A stretch of DNA of 64,000 nucleotides from Deltaproteobacteria bacterium (GCA_016210115.1 JACQUW010000155.1:1-64000); one strand, 5' to 3'. Positions 48,584-59,542 are shown, numbered from the stretch's first letter. Notes: a model not told the origin generated them from the letters alone. Program-made: numbers and translations.

Positions 48584-49768
48584 ATGTCGTCCCCTGAATC
48601 AAAAACCTACAAGAACCTCCGCATCGATCACGTCGGAAGCTTGGTCCGGCCCGCAGGACTGCGAGAGGCTTTCGCAAAGTGCGATACGGGATTGACACTG
48701 GAAGCGGAGCTGCGCGAGGCTCAGGATCAAGCGATCCGCCGCGTCGTGGCCGAGCAGGAGCGGCACGGCCTGCTCGCTGTCAACGACGGCGAATTTCGAC
48801 GGCGCAATTTCCAGGAGAGCTTTTCCGCGTCGGTAAGCGGTTTTGATGAGCCGAAAGACGCCCGGCTTTATTATCACCGGCGGCAAAAACCGACGGATCC
48901 GATGCAACGCAACGAGCAGGATTTCGATGCGCCGGGGCCAGCCATCCTGACGCGCCGGCCGGTCGTCGCGCGTCTTCAGTTGGTGCGAAATGAGCCCCTC
49001 GAAGAAGTGATGTTTGTCCAGAGCATTGCCACGCGGCCGGTCAAAGTGACGCTCATCGGTCCAGATCGGATTTCGCAGCGTTTCGCCTGGGAGAGATCGC
49101 GGCCTATTTACGCCGATCTCGATGAATTTGTCGACGACGTGGTCGCCATAGAGCGTCGAATCATCAGCGAGCTGATTCAGGCCGGCTGCCGCTACATTCA
49201 GATCGATGCTCCGAGTTATACCGCTTACGTGGACCAGGTCTCTTTGGAGCGGATGCGCGCCCGGGGTGAGGATCCCACAAAAAATCTGGCACGTGCCATT
49301 AAAGCGGATAATGCCGTCATCGCGGGATTTTCCGGCGTGACCTTTGGGATTCACATATGCCGGGGCAATGCGCGCACCGTGGATCCCACGACGGGAAAAC
49401 TCATGCCTCAGTGGAAACGGGAAGGAAGCTATGAAGCGATCGCCGAGCGCCTGTTTCAGACTCTTAACCACGACCGTTTTCTCCTGGAATACGATAGCCC
49501 GCGCGCCGGCGGTTTTGAGCCCCTGCGCTTCGTGCCGAAGGACAAGTTCGTCGCGCTCGGGCTAATAACCACAAAGGAGTCCAGGCTGGAGACGGTGGAT
49601 GAGCTTAAACGGCGGATCGATGAAGCCTCACGTTACCTCTCAACGGATCAGATCGGAATCAGCCCGCAGCGCGGTTTCGGAGGGCTGGCAAACAATAGCA
49701 TGAGCGAAGATGAACAGTGGCGCAAGATCGACCGTATGGCGGAGGCCGCAGATCATATCTGGCGATAG
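48584..49768 (+). CDS. Cobalamin-independent methionine synthase (MetE C-terminal domain)-like protein
   Basis: NLRIDHVGSLVRPAGLREAFAKCD...AVNDGEFRRRNFQESF...VKVTLIGPDRISQRF...CRYIQIDAPSYTAYVD...FGIHICRGNARTV...LLEYDSPRAGGFEPLRF. Confidence 0.85.
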   Translation: MSSPESKTYKNLRIDHVGSLVRPAGLREAFAKCDTGLTLEAELREAQDQAIRRVVAEQERHGLLAVNDGEFRRRNFQESFSASVSGFDEPKDARLYYHRRQKPTDPMQRNEQDFDAPGPAILTRRPVVARLQLVRNEPLEEVMFVQSIATRPVKVTLIGPDRISQRFAWERSRPIYADLDEFVDDVVAIERRIISELIQAGCRYIQIDAPSYTAYVDQVSLERMRARGEDPTKNLARAIKADNAVIAGFSGVTFGIHICRGNARTVDPTTGKLMPQWKREGSYEAIAERLFQTLNHDRFLLEYDSPRAGGFEPLRFVPKDKFVALGLITTKESRLETVDELKRRIDEASRYLSTDQIGISPQRGFGGLANNSMSEDEQWRKIDRMAEAADHIWR

Positions 49769-49844
49769 AGCGGGATGCTTCTCGGGTTGCGCGGCACGAG
49801 AGCGCTCAGCGCGCGCTGAAACGAGTGCCGCCGGCGCGATAAAT

Positions 49845-50846
49845 TCATCGTCCTGTAGCCTTTAGAAACCCGGCAAAAAAACCCTCCTTTTCCAGCTCGT
49901 TGATGACGCTCTCATCAAAATACTGTTCGGGATCGGCGCTCGCTGCTGCCTTGAGGCTTCGCTGGGGAATGAGAGAAAGAGCGTTGCGTAAGCCTTCGCG
50001 GTCGAGGCGCGGAGGAAAGGAAAATTTCGTCGCAAAATAGTTGCAGGTCTCCTCGACGACTTTGGTGTCCGTCTGCCTCAGCCTCTTTGCATAAACTTTC
50101 ATAGCTTTGTCTTTGTTTGTTCTCAGCTCATAAATACCCTCCGTGTAGGCCCGCATAAATCGCTTAACCGTCTCCCGGTTTTTTTGCAAAAAGGAGCGCC
50201 GCGTCCCGATGATGATTTGCGGGAATGCAGCTTTCATCTCGCCTAAATGAGCCAGCGTGCTCATCCCCAATTCCGCCGCCTTAAGCGTTTCTGGAGGCGA
50301 AAGGATCGTTGCATCGAGCGCGCCGTTTGCTACAGCAACGAGCCGAACAGCCGCCTCACCGGCAGGCATGAGCGTAACCGATTGGCGCGGGATGCCCCAT
50401 TCTTTCAACGCGAGGACGACCGCCAATTCATTGCTGCCGCCAAAATTCACGATGCCTATCTTCTTTCCTTGTAGATCAGAAGGTTTGCGGATCTCCTTCT
50501 GCGCGACGATACTATAAGGGAATTTATTGAGAGCGGTAGCCACCATGACAACGTCCGCGCCTCCCACGACCGCGGAAATCACGGCAGGGGCTCCTCCCTG
50601 CTGAAAGTGGATAGCCCCCGACAGTAGAGCCTGGATGCTGCGGGAACCGCCGGGTATCATCAGAACCTCCGCATTGAGGCCATGCTTCTCAAAGAGTTCG
50701 AGATCCTTAGCTGCCCAGATCGGCGCTTGGAAGCCTCCGAAGCCAGCATAGCTGATCATAATTTGCTCCTGCGCCAGTGCCTCCCCGTAAAGCGCGCTGA
50801 AGGCTAAAAGCGTCGCAAGAATAAATTGTGAACATGTCCTCGACAC
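49845..50846 (-). CDS. ABC transporter substrate-binding protein, NMT1/SsuA-like
   Basis: IMISYAGFGGFQAPIWAAKDLELFEKHGLNAEVLMIPGGSRSIQALLSGAIHFQQGGAPAVISAVVGGADVVMVAT. Confidence 0.88.
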   Translation of the reverse strand: MSRTCSQFILATLLAFSALYGEALAQEQIMISYAGFGGFQAPIWAAKDLELFEKHGLNAEVLMIPGGSRSIQALLSGAIHFQQGGAPAVISAVVGGADVVMVATALNKFPYSIVAQKEIRKPSDLQGKKIGIVNFGGSNELAVVLALKEWGIPRQSVTLMPAGEAAVRLVAVANGALDATILSPPETLKAAELGMSTLAHLGEMKAAFPQIIIGTRRSFLQKNRETVKRFMRAYTEGIYELRTNKDKAMKVYAKRLRQTDTKVVEETCNYFATKFSFPPRLDREGLRNALSLIPQRSLKAAASADPEQYFDESVINELEKEGFFAGFLKATGR

Positions 50847-50883
50847 CTGTCACGCTCCTTTCTTAAGGCAGCTGTTGTCGTTG

Positions 50884-51843
50884 TTAGCTGATTTCGCCCA
50901 GCGGCCGCCCTTTGAATTGGAACAGCTCCTCCGGTGATATGCGCCGGCTGACGATTCCCTGATTGAACGCATAGGCAATCAGAGCCTTGAGCTCCTTACG
51001 GTTTGCCTCCACACCGGCCGGCCAGGGATAAGGCCCCAACGACTTTTCCTGCTCTGACCAACTCAGTGCCGGCCAGAGGACGCTTTTTCCGTTCGTCGAG
51101 CGCCGCCGTTCCAAAAATCCATCCAACGCCGCCTGAACCGCATGCGAAATCAGTTTTCCGATTCCTGGATGCGCTCCGAGCAAGTCATTCTTGATAACCA
51201 TCACGTGCATAATCGGAAACAGACCCGTCCGAGCGCGATACTCCTGCTCGACCGTAACGTAGTCGGCGAAAAGCCTGCGGACGCCCTGAATCTCGTCGGG
51301 TAAAAGCTCAGGCGGCCTCGGCAACATCATCGCCGCAATCTCGCCCGTTGCCAGCATCTGATCCAGAGATTGTCCCTCAGGTTTTCGGCTGAAGCGCGCC
51401 CATACTGGCCCGTGCTTTTCTTCCTGGATTTCTCGCACCCATTCGATCGATGTCAACTCCAGACTGTACTCCTGCTGGAGAAGCCCCCGCTGCCATACCC
51501 CCGCCGTGTTGACCCAACTCTGGATGCCGATCCGTTTACCCGCAAGCTGCTTCGGCTCGTCGACTCCAGATTTTTTTGAGACCCAAATGTCACGGTGTCT
51601 AAACACCCGGTGAGGAAAAATCGGGATCGCGGTGAACGGCAGGCCCTGCTCAAAACCATGGAGATAGTCGACGAGGGAATACTCACAGATATCATAGGCC
51701 AAGGATTGCGCCATCGTCCTGTGCCGTTGCCGGGGATGGACCCGTTGAATCTCGATCTCCAGCCCGTCAAAACTGGCAGTGCCTTCCTCAAGGAGCGCCA
51801 ATTCCGGCGCATCGCACGCCATCACGAGTTGATTTGAAGCCAT
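50884..51843 (-). CDS. 4,5-dihydroxyphthalate decarboxylase-like (periplasmic-binding fold) protein
   Basis: MACDAPELALLEEG...GLEIEIQRVHPRQRHRTMAQSLAYDICEYSLVDYLHGFEQGLPFTAIPIFPHRVFRHRDIWVSKKSGVDEPKQLAGKRIG. Confidence 0.75.
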   Translation of the reverse strand: MASNQLVMACDAPELALLEEGTASFDGLEIEIQRVHPRQRHRTMAQSLAYDICEYSLVDYLHGFEQGLPFTAIPIFPHRVFRHRDIWVSKKSGVDEPKQLAGKRIGIQSWVNTAGVWQRGLLQQEYSLELTSIEWVREIQEEKHGPVWARFSRKPEGQSLDQMLATGEIAAMMLPRPPELLPDEIQGVRRLFADYVTVEQEYRARTGLFPIMHVMVIKNDLLGAHPGIGKLISHAVQAALDGFLERRRSTNGKSVLWPALSWSEQEKSLGPYPWPAGVEANRKELKALIAYAFNQGIVSRRISPEELFQFKGRPLGEIS

Positions 51844-52235
51844 TTCTCCTCCTTCGTTCTCTCTCTCTGAGCCGGTTGTGAATTATCGCAAAGCGGGGGC
51901 AATGTCCATCTCGCACCTCGAATTTGGCAGTTTGACAGAATAACGGGCCATCGGATACGGTGAATGCCACCCAAAGCACAAGCACCGTTGGATTGTCGAA
52001 CGACTTTCGGAGGAATATCGATGAATTTTTCTTTCTCCCGAACCAATGAAAGCCGTGACCGAAGGGGCAGACCTGTAGGCCGCAGACGCAGGACCGTGCA
52101 GATCCAGGGAGCCATAGATCGGGCAATAATCGAGTCGGAGCCTCGAGGTATGGACCCATCGGCTGCGGCCGGAAGGCCTGCCCCTGAGCGAACTCCCCCA
52201 CCACCTCATGATGCCCTTTCCGGAGAAAAACCTGG

Positions 52236-52255
52236 GTTCCCGCGTTCGCGGGAAC
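52236..52255. repeat. GTTCCCGCG-TT-CGCGGGAAC palindrome (dRS3-like)
   Basis: 9-bp perfect arms separated by 2 nt, just upstream of hyuA. Confidence 0.75.
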
Positions 52256-52312
52256 GACGGGGGTAGAGAGCTGCGTTTTGAAACACCGAAGGGTACTTTC
52301 GGGAGAATAGTC

Positions 52313-54379
52313 ATGTATCGCGTTTGCGTGGATGTGGGCGGAACGTTCACCGACGGTCTCGTGTTGGACGAGATGGGAGAGCTCAGGCAATTCAAGTCGG
52401 CAACCACGCCGCAGGATCCCTCCCTGGGATTTCTCGCCTGCCTGGAAAAAGCAGCCGGATATTATCACCGTTCGCTCGCGAGCTTTCTTGCTGACGTGGA
52501 CCTTCTCATTCACGGGACAACCCTCGCCACCAACACTTTGATCAACGAAAACGGCGCTAAAACAGGTCTGATCACGACGGAGGGATTCCGCGACATCATC
52601 GAGATTCGCAGGGGGTACAAGAACATCCGCGCTTCGATGTATAACGTCTTCGTTCCTCCCTATAAGCCGCTGGTGCCGCGGCGCCATCGACTCGAAGTCC
52701 GGGAGCGCGTTTTGGACTCGGGAGAGAGGTTGACGGCCCTCATCGAAGAAGACGTGCGGGCGGCAACATCGAAGCTCAAGGAAGCGGGAATGGAGTCCCT
52801 GGCCATCTGCTTTCTCCATTCGTATGTCAATCCTGAGCACGAGCGGCGGGCTGCCGGAATTGCGAGAACTCTTTTCGACGGCGGCTATGTGACGTCATCC
52901 CATGAGATCCTCCCTGTCTGGAGGGAGTTCGAGCGATTCTCCACGACAGTCGTCTCCGCTTACGTGGGTCCCGTCGTGGAGCGATATTTGAGGGCTCTGG
53001 TCAACCGGCTGCAAGAGTCGGGCTTTAAGAAAAATCTCTTGCTGATGCTCTCCAGCGGGCTTGTCGAAACAGTGGAGCACTGCAGCCCGCGCGCCGTCTT
53101 GCTGATCGGTTCGGGGCCCGCCGCCGCTCCCGCCGGAGCCGCCTATCTCGGCCGGTCTGTAGGCCACCAAAATCTCCTGTCCATCGATATGGGCGGCACC
53201 TCGCTGGATGTGTGCCTGATCCGCAACGGCGAGATCCCCACGAGCACGGAGAACTGGGTCGGCGAGGAGCGAGTGGCCACGAAGATGGTGGACATCCATT
53301 CTGCGGGGGCAGGCGGCGGTTCGATTGCCTGGATCGATTCTCTCGGTCTTCTGCGAGTCGGTCCCCATTCCGCCGGGGCGGAACCCGGTCCCGCCTGCTA
53401 CGCCAAAGGCGGCAAAGATCCGACCGTCACGGACGCCGACCTCCTCCTCGGCTACGTGCCCGCTGACTATTTTCTCGGCGGCGAGATTGAGCTTTCTTCC
53501 CAAAGCGCGGAAGAAGCCATGAAAAAAGTAGCTGAGCCCTTGGGCATGACAACCACACAGGCGGCGCAGGCCATTTTTACGGCTGTCAACTCCTTTATGG
53601 CCGATCAGATCACCGAAGTCTCAACCAAGCGGGGCTATGATGTCCGCGACTTTGCTCTCGTGGTCGGAGGAGGCGCCGGCCCGGTGCACGCCGCCGCCAT
53701 TGCCGACCTCCTGGGTATTCCGTCGGTCGTCATTCCGTCAGTCGCCGCCACCTATTCAGCCTTCGGAATGTTCGCCATGGACGTCGGGCGAAACTACGCC
53801 CGTTCTTACATCTGCGGCGCAAAAAATATCGATATAGAAAAAGTGAACCGGCTTTACCGGGAAATGGAAGCCGAAGCGTTGGAAGGATTCCGATTCAGTG
53901 GCATTGCCGCAGAGCAGGTGATTTTTTCCCGCACCGCCGAAATGCGCTATGGCGGACAGTTCCACGAAGTTGAGGTCGAGCTCAGTGGCGCCACTTTTAC
54001 CGCGGGGGAGCTTGAAACCACACTGGCCGAATTTCACAAACAGCACGAAAAACTCTACACGTTCAATATGCCCTGGAAGTCTGTCGAGTTCCTCACCTTC
54101 AGACTCCGGGCTTCGGCAGCCAGGGCTCCTTTTCACTTGCGCCAGATCGACCCGGCGGGGCCGGACAGCGCGGTCGCGCTCAAAAGACACCGGCCCTGCT
54201 GGTTCGAAGGACATGAGGTGGACACGCCCGTGTACGATGGCAGCCGGCTTCGTGCAGGCTGCCGGTTCGAGGGCCCGGCTATCATCGAAGAAGTCACGAC
54301 CACGGTCCTCGTGCCTCGGAGTTTTCGCTGCACCGTAGACCAGTGGAAAAATTACCTTCTGACCCGCGTGGAGGAATAA
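52313..54379 (+). CDS. Hydantoinase/oxoprolinase A subunit (HyuA-like)
   Basis: MYRVCVDVGGTFTDGLVLDEMGELRQFKSATTPQDPSLGF...IHGTTLATNTLINENGAKTGLITTEGFRDIIEIRRG; start corrected from 52208. Confidence 0.92.
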   Translation: MYRVCVDVGGTFTDGLVLDEMGELRQFKSATTPQDPSLGFLACLEKAAGYYHRSLASFLADVDLLIHGTTLATNTLINENGAKTGLITTEGFRDIIEIRRGYKNIRASMYNVFVPPYKPLVPRRHRLEVRERVLDSGERLTALIEEDVRAATSKLKEAGMESLAICFLHSYVNPEHERRAAGIARTLFDGGYVTSSHEILPVWREFERFSTTVVSAYVGPVVERYLRALVNRLQESGFKKNLLLMLSSGLVETVEHCSPRAVLLIGSGPAAAPAGAAYLGRSVGHQNLLSIDMGGTSLDVCLIRNGEIPTSTENWVGEERVATKMVDIHSAGAGGGSIAWIDSLGLLRVGPHSAGAEPGPACYAKGGKDPTVTDADLLLGYVPADYFLGGEIELSSQSAEEAMKKVAEPLGMTTTQAAQAIFTAVNSFMADQITEVSTKRGYDVRDFALVVGGGAGPVHAAAIADLLGIPSVVIPSVAATYSAFGMFAMDVGRNYARSYICGAKNIDIEKVNRLYREMEAEALEGFRFSGIAAEQVIFSRTAEMRYGGQFHEVEVELSGATFTAGELETTLAEFHKQHEKLYTFNMPWKSVEFLTFRLRASAARAPFHLRQIDPAGPDSAVALKRHRPCWFEGHEVDTPVYDGSRLRAGCRFEGPAIIEEVTTTVLVPRSFRCTVDQWKNYLLTRVEE

Positions 54380-54472
54380 CCATGATTCGCCTGGCATCAC
54401 CCTGCAGGATGGAAGCCTCCGCCCGCTCTCCGAGCCCGCGCAATGGGTCAGTGTTTATTCCAACCGCTGGTA

Positions 54473-54494
54473 ACCTGCCTGCCGGCAGGCAGGT
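54473..54494. repeat. 22-bp perfect palindrome ACCTGCCTGCCGGCAGGCAGGT
   Basis: Self reverse-complementary, in the hyuA-hyuB intergenic region. Confidence 0.9.
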
Positions 54495-54643
54495 CGGATG
54501 TGCAGGCTCTCCGAATGGGCAGCAGCTTTCACCTCTCAGATTTCAAATTTGCGATTTGAGATTTGCAATCTGCTATCCCGTAGGGCTTGGCCGCGGCCCG
54601 GAACCTTGCGCCCGGAGGCTGCGCGGCTTTCGGAGGAATGTTC

Positions 54644-56425
54644 ATGAATAAAGGCAGCGTGGACGCGATCACTCTCTCGACGGTCTGGCATACGTTCCAG
54701 AGCACCTGCCGCGAGATGCGCCACGTGCTGGATCGGACGGCGCAGAACTATCTCATGGCCCAGCTCCATGATGTCGCTGCCGGCATCTGGGACGCTCAGG
54801 CTCGGACGCTCGCGGTTCCCGCCGGCCCGACATCCCAGCTCTTAGGCCAGAAATTCTCGGTTCGCTACATCCTGGACAAGTTCGGCGACAATCTTTACCC
54901 GGGAGACGTCATCCTCAACAACGATCCGTATCACGGCTACTGCAATCACCTGCCCGATTGGGGCTTCTTTCGTCCGATTTTTTACAAGGACGAGCTTTTG
55001 TTTTTCACTTTGGCTCGCGGCCACCAAATGGACACCGGCGGCTCTTATCCGGGAGCTTATTTTCCGGACGGCTACGATATTCACGCCGAGGGCTTGTGCA
55101 TTCCGCCGATCAAAGTCTTTGAAAAGGGCATCGAGCGAAAAGATGTCTTCGAGCTGGTGTGGAACAACGTCCGATGGCCGGAAGCGGTGCGGGTCGACAA
55201 CTACGCGCTCATCGCCGCCACTCAGATCTGCGAGAATCGACTTTTGGCTCTGGTCAAACGATACGGCAGAGATACGGTCTTGGATTGTGTCGAGGAAATG
55301 TTGAGCCGGACGGAGCGAGCCATCCGCGCGCAGATCGCCGAAGTTCCCGATGGAACCTACCATGGTGAATCCGCTTCCGACGATGACGGAACGGAGCACG
55401 ATGTCCCGGTGTGGGTGCGCTGCGAAGTCACCGTTCGAGACGACGAGATGACGATCGATTTCTCCAGGAGCGAAAAACAGCGAAAGGGATTCGTCAACAA
55501 CACGCTTCCTTCAACCTACAGCAGGGCCATCGCCGGGAGTTTTCTGTTTTTCGATTCGTCCCTCGCCGATTTTCATAATGAAGGAAGTATGAAGCCGGTT
55601 AAAGTCGTGGCTCCGGAGGGAAGCGTCGTAAACGCGAAATACCCCGCAACGGTCGGCGGCTCTCCTGTGAGCGTGGGCGCCCAAATTCTCGAAGCGACCG
55701 TCATGGCCCTTTCTCGGGCGATGCCACACAAGGCGATCGCTTGCTGGGGGCGGCATCGCGGTCATTATATCTTCGGCACCGACCCGCGAAACGGAGAACG
55801 CTACGTGCAGACGACCTTTGACTCTGACGGGGGCGCCGGAGCGGTTTGGGGGTATGACGGCTATGAGGGCGCCTGTACTTTTCCCACTTTGGGGTCCGTG
55901 CAAAGAGGAAACGTAGAAGAAGTAGAAATCCGATTTCCATGGCGGATCGTTCGCTACCATATGGTTAAGGACCTCTCCGGAGCAGGCAAATGGCGTGGCG
56001 GGTCCGGGATGCACTGGGAAGCATTAAACGTGGGAAGTGACGGCGGGATGGCTACCGGCAGCTCTGATGGTGACCAGACGCAACCTCCGGCGGCAGCCGG
56101 TGGAATGCCGGGGCCGCTGTGCAAGGCTTATCTCGAAAGAGACGGCGAGCGGATTGTCGTCAAGCCCCACCGGATGTATCAGATCCGTACCGGCGATCTT
56201 TTGGTGAAAACCAGCGGCGGCGGTTCGGGTGTGGGAAACCCGCGGGAGCGAGATCCTGAAAAAGTGCTGAACGACGTTATCGACGAGTTCATCAGCCTGG
56301 ACGTTGCTGAGAAAATCTATCGTGTTGCCATTGATCCGAACACGATGGAAATAGATTGGGACAAAACGCGGGCATTAAGAGACGACCCGAAAAGGAGTCC
56401 GTTAGATGAAACGGATTTGCTTTGA
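54644..56425 (+). CDS. Hydantoinase B/oxoprolinase subunit (HyuB-like)
   Basis: DAITLSTVWHTFQSTCREMRHVLDRTAQNYLMAQLHDVAAGIWDAQARTLAVPAGPTSQLLG...VILNNDPYHGYCNHLPDWGFFRPIF; start corrected from 54587. Confidence 0.92.
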   Translation: MNKGSVDAITLSTVWHTFQSTCREMRHVLDRTAQNYLMAQLHDVAAGIWDAQARTLAVPAGPTSQLLGQKFSVRYILDKFGDNLYPGDVILNNDPYHGYCNHLPDWGFFRPIFYKDELLFFTLARGHQMDTGGSYPGAYFPDGYDIHAEGLCIPPIKVFEKGIERKDVFELVWNNVRWPEAVRVDNYALIAATQICENRLLALVKRYGRDTVLDCVEEMLSRTERAIRAQIAEVPDGTYHGESASDDDGTEHDVPVWVRCEVTVRDDEMTIDFSRSEKQRKGFVNNTLPSTYSRAIAGSFLFFDSSLADFHNEGSMKPVKVVAPEGSVVNAKYPATVGGSPVSVGAQILEATVMALSRAMPHKAIACWGRHRGHYIFGTDPRNGERYVQTTFDSDGGAGAVWGYDGYEGACTFPTLGSVQRGNVEEVEIRFPWRIVRYHMVKDLSGAGKWRGGSGMHWEALNVGSDGGMATGSSDGDQTQPPAAAGGMPGPLCKAYLERDGERIVVKPHRMYQIRTGDLLVKTSGGGSGVGNPRERDPEKVLNDVIDEFISLDVAEKIYRVAIDPNTMEIDWDKTRALRDDPKRSPLDETDLL

Positions 56426-57413
56426 GCGTCTCGTCGTCCATCTCGCGGGCTTGATGCTCGCAGTGGTTCCGGTCAAGGCGGCAGAACAGAGGAGCGCCAC
56501 ATTGGCCACTCATGCCGTCGGAAGCCTGTACAACGCCTTGGGAACAGGCATTGCGACCGTTATCAGCCGCCATACGCCGATGACGGTCCGGGTTCAGCCC
56601 TTTGCGGGACCTCCCGCCTGGCTTCCGTCAATGAATACAGGGGAGACAGACATGGGAGTTCTCACCAGCGCCGATGCGGTGATCTCCTACAAAGGCATCA
56701 TTCTCTATAAGAAGTCTTATAACAATACCCGTCTTTTAATCGTCGGAGGCGTTCTCCAACTTTCCTTTTACGTTCCGAAGAACTCACCGATCGAGACGGT
56801 CGCTCACCTGAAGGGCAAGCGGATTCCGGCGGATTATCGCGCGACGCCAATCGTGAGGCTTAGCAGCACCGCCGCACTCGCGACCGGCGGCCTTACCTAC
56901 AATGACATCGTGAAAGTGCCGGTATCCGATTTGCAGGCCGGCGCTCAGGCTTTCATGGAGGGTAGAACCGATGCCGGCTGGCACTCTCTCGGCAGCCCGG
57001 CTGTCGAGGAAGCCAACGCCAGAAAAGGAGGCGTGAAGTTCGTATCAGTAATATCCACCCCCGAAGGCGAGAAGAGAATGGCGGATGTTTATCCGGGGAG
57101 CTATCCGAGTATTGTCAAGGCAGGCTCGGCAACCGGCATCGTGAAGGACACTGCGGTTCTAACCAATGACATCTACCTGGTGGCCTCCAAAGATCTCAGC
57201 GAGGAAGCGGCTCATGACGCAGTACGAGCCCTATGGGAGTTCAACCAAGAACTCGGGGCGGCATACCCGGCTCTCAAGGCCTGGCGGCGCGAGCGTATGG
57301 TCGCCCAAAATGCCGTGATACCCTATCACCCTGGGGCCGTGAAGTTCTTCAAGGAAAAGCAGATATGGAACAAGGAGATGGAGGCTATCCAGACAAAGCT
57401 CTTGACCCGATAG
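56406..57413 (+). CDS. TAXI-family TRAP transporter solute-binding subunit
   Basis: TLATHAVGSLYNALGTGIATVISRHTPMTVRVQPFAGPPAWLPSMNTGETDMGVLTSADAVISYKG. Confidence 0.85.
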   Translation: MKRICFERLVVHLAGLMLAVVPVKAAEQRSATLATHAVGSLYNALGTGIATVISRHTPMTVRVQPFAGPPAWLPSMNTGETDMGVLTSADAVISYKGIILYKKSYNNTRLLIVGGVLQLSFYVPKNSPIETVAHLKGKRIPADYRATPIVRLSSTAALATGGLTYNDIVKVPVSDLQAGAQAFMEGRTDAGWHSLGSPAVEEANARKGGVKFVSVISTPEGEKRMADVYPGSYPSIVKAGSATGIVKDTAVLTNDIYLVASKDLSEEAAHDAVRALWEFNQELGAAYPALKAWRRERMVAQNAVIPYHPGAVKFFKEKQIWNKEMEAIQTKLLTR

Positions 57414-59398
57414 GGAACGACTCGCAACCAGATCAGTTATCGAAGCTCGAAGGGCTACCTCGCCTGAGAAAGCTGAAGCATCCGGGGATGCGGCTGTTTC
57501 AGCGCTCGATGCTTTGGTGTATTCCGCTTTTTGTTCTTTTCTTTAATTTCGACGTTCCTTCCCGTCTGGGGCTCGCCATCCTCCAGGAGCAGTACCTCGG
57601 AGTCGTTCTCATTCTGGTATTGAGCTCCATTTTCCTCTCTAAACCCGCCCACCCCAGCGCTTCTAGAAAAAGAGCGCCATGGTATGACGTTCTGCTGGCT
57701 CTACTAAGCGTTGGGGTCGGCAGCTATCTGGTTCTGTTTTATCCCCAGATGGTGAATGAGCTGGGAGAACTGACCGCAGATAAAATCATCCTGGGAACGA
57801 TCGCCATCCTCCTCGTCATGGAGGCTTGCCGGAGGATGAGCGGCTGGGTGCTGGTTATCCTTGCCGCCCTGCTGATTTTCTACGCCCGTTACGCCTATCT
57901 GTTTCCTGGTCTTCTGAATGCCAAGGGAATTTCGTGGTCGAAGTTGGCGGTCCATCTTTTTGTTGACCCCAATTCCCTGCTGGGAATTCCGTTGGCCATT
58001 GCGGCCACCACTGTGGCTTCGTTTATCGTCTTCGGCCAGTTCCTCTACGCGTCAGGCGGCGGTGATTTCTTTACGGAAGTGGCGATGGCTCTCATGGGAA
58101 GGTTCCGCGGCGGAGCGGCGAAGATTTCCGTCCTCGCGAGCGCCCTCTTCGGAACGATCTCCGGGAGTCCGGTGGCGAACGTTGTTGTCGATGGCGCCAT
58201 CACGATCCCCATGATGGTGCGCGCGGGATACAAGCCCCACGTGGCCGCGGCCGTGGAATCCGTCGCTTCCAACGGCGGGCAGCTCATGCCTCCAGTCATG
58301 GGAGCTGCGGCTTTCGTCATGGCGGAGTTTCTCGGCATGCCTTATTCGCAGGTGGCTTTGGCCGCCGCCATCCCCGCCATTCTTTATTACCTGGCTCTCT
58401 TTGTCCAGGTTGACCTCGAGGCGGGAAAAACGGGAATCAACCGTATCTTACCTGCGAATATCCCTCATTTGGGGAAAGTTTTAGCCAGGGGATGGATTTT
58501 TATTATTCCGATGGCGCTGATCATTTACATCCTGTTCATTCTGAATCTAAGCGCCGCCAAGGCGGGTTTCTACGCCGCCGGGGTTGCTTTGCTGGTTACT
58601 TTTTTTCGCCCCGAGGCGCGCATCAACCTCAAGAAGTTCATGTGGATTCTCGAAGATTCAGGGCTGGCGATGCTGGAGGTCGTGATCGTCTGTGCAGTTG
58701 CGGGAATCGTCATAGGGGTGCTCACGTTGACCGGGCTTCCCTTCGTCTTTACACTTTTCGTCGAACGATTCGGCCCGGACAATATCTTTTTTATCCTTGT
58801 GGTGACGGGGTTAATCGCTCTGGTTCTTGGCATGGGAATGCCGACCACCGCGGTTTACGTCATCGTCGCTTTGACGCTGGCGCCAGCCCTGACCAAGCTC
58901 GGAATTCTTCCCCTGGCGGCTCATCTCTTTGTTTTCTACTGGGCGATGCTCTCCATGATTACGCCACCAATTTGTATCGCAGCTTATGCGGGAGCCGCGA
59001 TAGCGGGCACAAGTCCCATGCGCACCGGATACGCCTGCATGCGATTGGCTATCATTGCTTATGTGGTTCCGTTTGTCTTTGTCTTTGACCCGCTGCTCCT
59101 TCTTCAAGGGCCTCCGTCGCTGGTGATCCTGGCCGTGGGAACCGCAGCCGTCGGGACGATAGCGATCGGCATTGCCATGGTCGGCTATTTTGTCCGCCCG
59201 GTACATTGGATCAAGCGTATGTCGCTGCTTTGCGGCGGCATCGCTCTCTTAGTCCCTCCGGGGGGGACGGTCTCTTTTAGCTGGGCGATCAATGCGTTCG
59301 GCGGCCTCACCTGCTTTGCGATTGTTCTTCATGAGTGGGGCCGCCGGAAACAAAAAGTCGCCCCAGTAGATTCTGTGGCGGTGGTTGAGCAAAGATGA
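57365..59398 (+). CDS. TRAP transporter fused permease (DctQM-type)
   Basis: Polytopic; SVLASALFGTISGSPVANVVVDGAITIPMMVRAGYKPHVAAAVESVASNGGQLMPPVMGAAAFVMAEFLGMPYSQV; start position uncertain. Confidence 0.88.
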   Translation: MEQGDGGYPDKALDPIGNDSQPDQLSKLEGLPRLRKLKHPGMRLFQRSMLWCIPLFVLFFNFDVPSRLGLAILQEQYLGVVLILVLSSIFLSKPAHPSASRKRAPWYDVLLALLSVGVGSYLVLFYPQMVNELGELTADKIILGTIAILLVMEACRRMSGWVLVILAALLIFYARYAYLFPGLLNAKGISWSKLAVHLFVDPNSLLGIPLAIAATTVASFIVFGQFLYASGGGDFFTEVAMALMGRFRGGAAKISVLASALFGTISGSPVANVVVDGAITIPMMVRAGYKPHVAAAVESVASNGGQLMPPVMGAAAFVMAEFLGMPYSQVALAAAIPAILYYLALFVQVDLEAGKTGINRILPANIPHLGKVLARGWIFIIPMALIIYILFILNLSAAKAGFYAAGVALLVTFFRPEARINLKKFMWILEDSGLAMLEVVIVCAVAGIVIGVLTLTGLPFVFTLFVERFGPDNIFFILVVTGLIALVLGMGMPTTAVYVIVALTLAPALTKLGILPLAAHLFVFYWAMLSMITPPICIAAYAGAAIAGTSPMRTGYACMRLAIIAYVVPFVFVFDPLLLLQGPPSLVILAVGTAAVGTIAIGIAMVGYFVRPVHWIKRMSLLCGGIALLVPPGGTVSFSWAINAFGGLTCFAIVLHEWGRRKQKVAPVDSVAVVEQR

Positions 59399-59542
59399 GA
59401 TTCCGTTTGCTTGCAAGAGTCACTGAAGGCCGCTAATATCGCGCTCACAAACATTCAGGAGGAAAGACTCCTCTTCTTTCGCAATGCGGCTATTTTTCTG
59501 TTACTTGCCTTCCATGCTTCCGCAAATGCAGAAGAGATCCGG

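Noticed and set aside
48599-49471. 290-aa minus-strand ORF
   Set aside because: Antisense shadow of the MetE-like gene.
51788-52840. 350-aa minus-strand ORF
   Set aside because: Overlaps a clear SBP-like gene and the 5' part of hyuA; low-complexity, repeat-derived translation with no domain signature.
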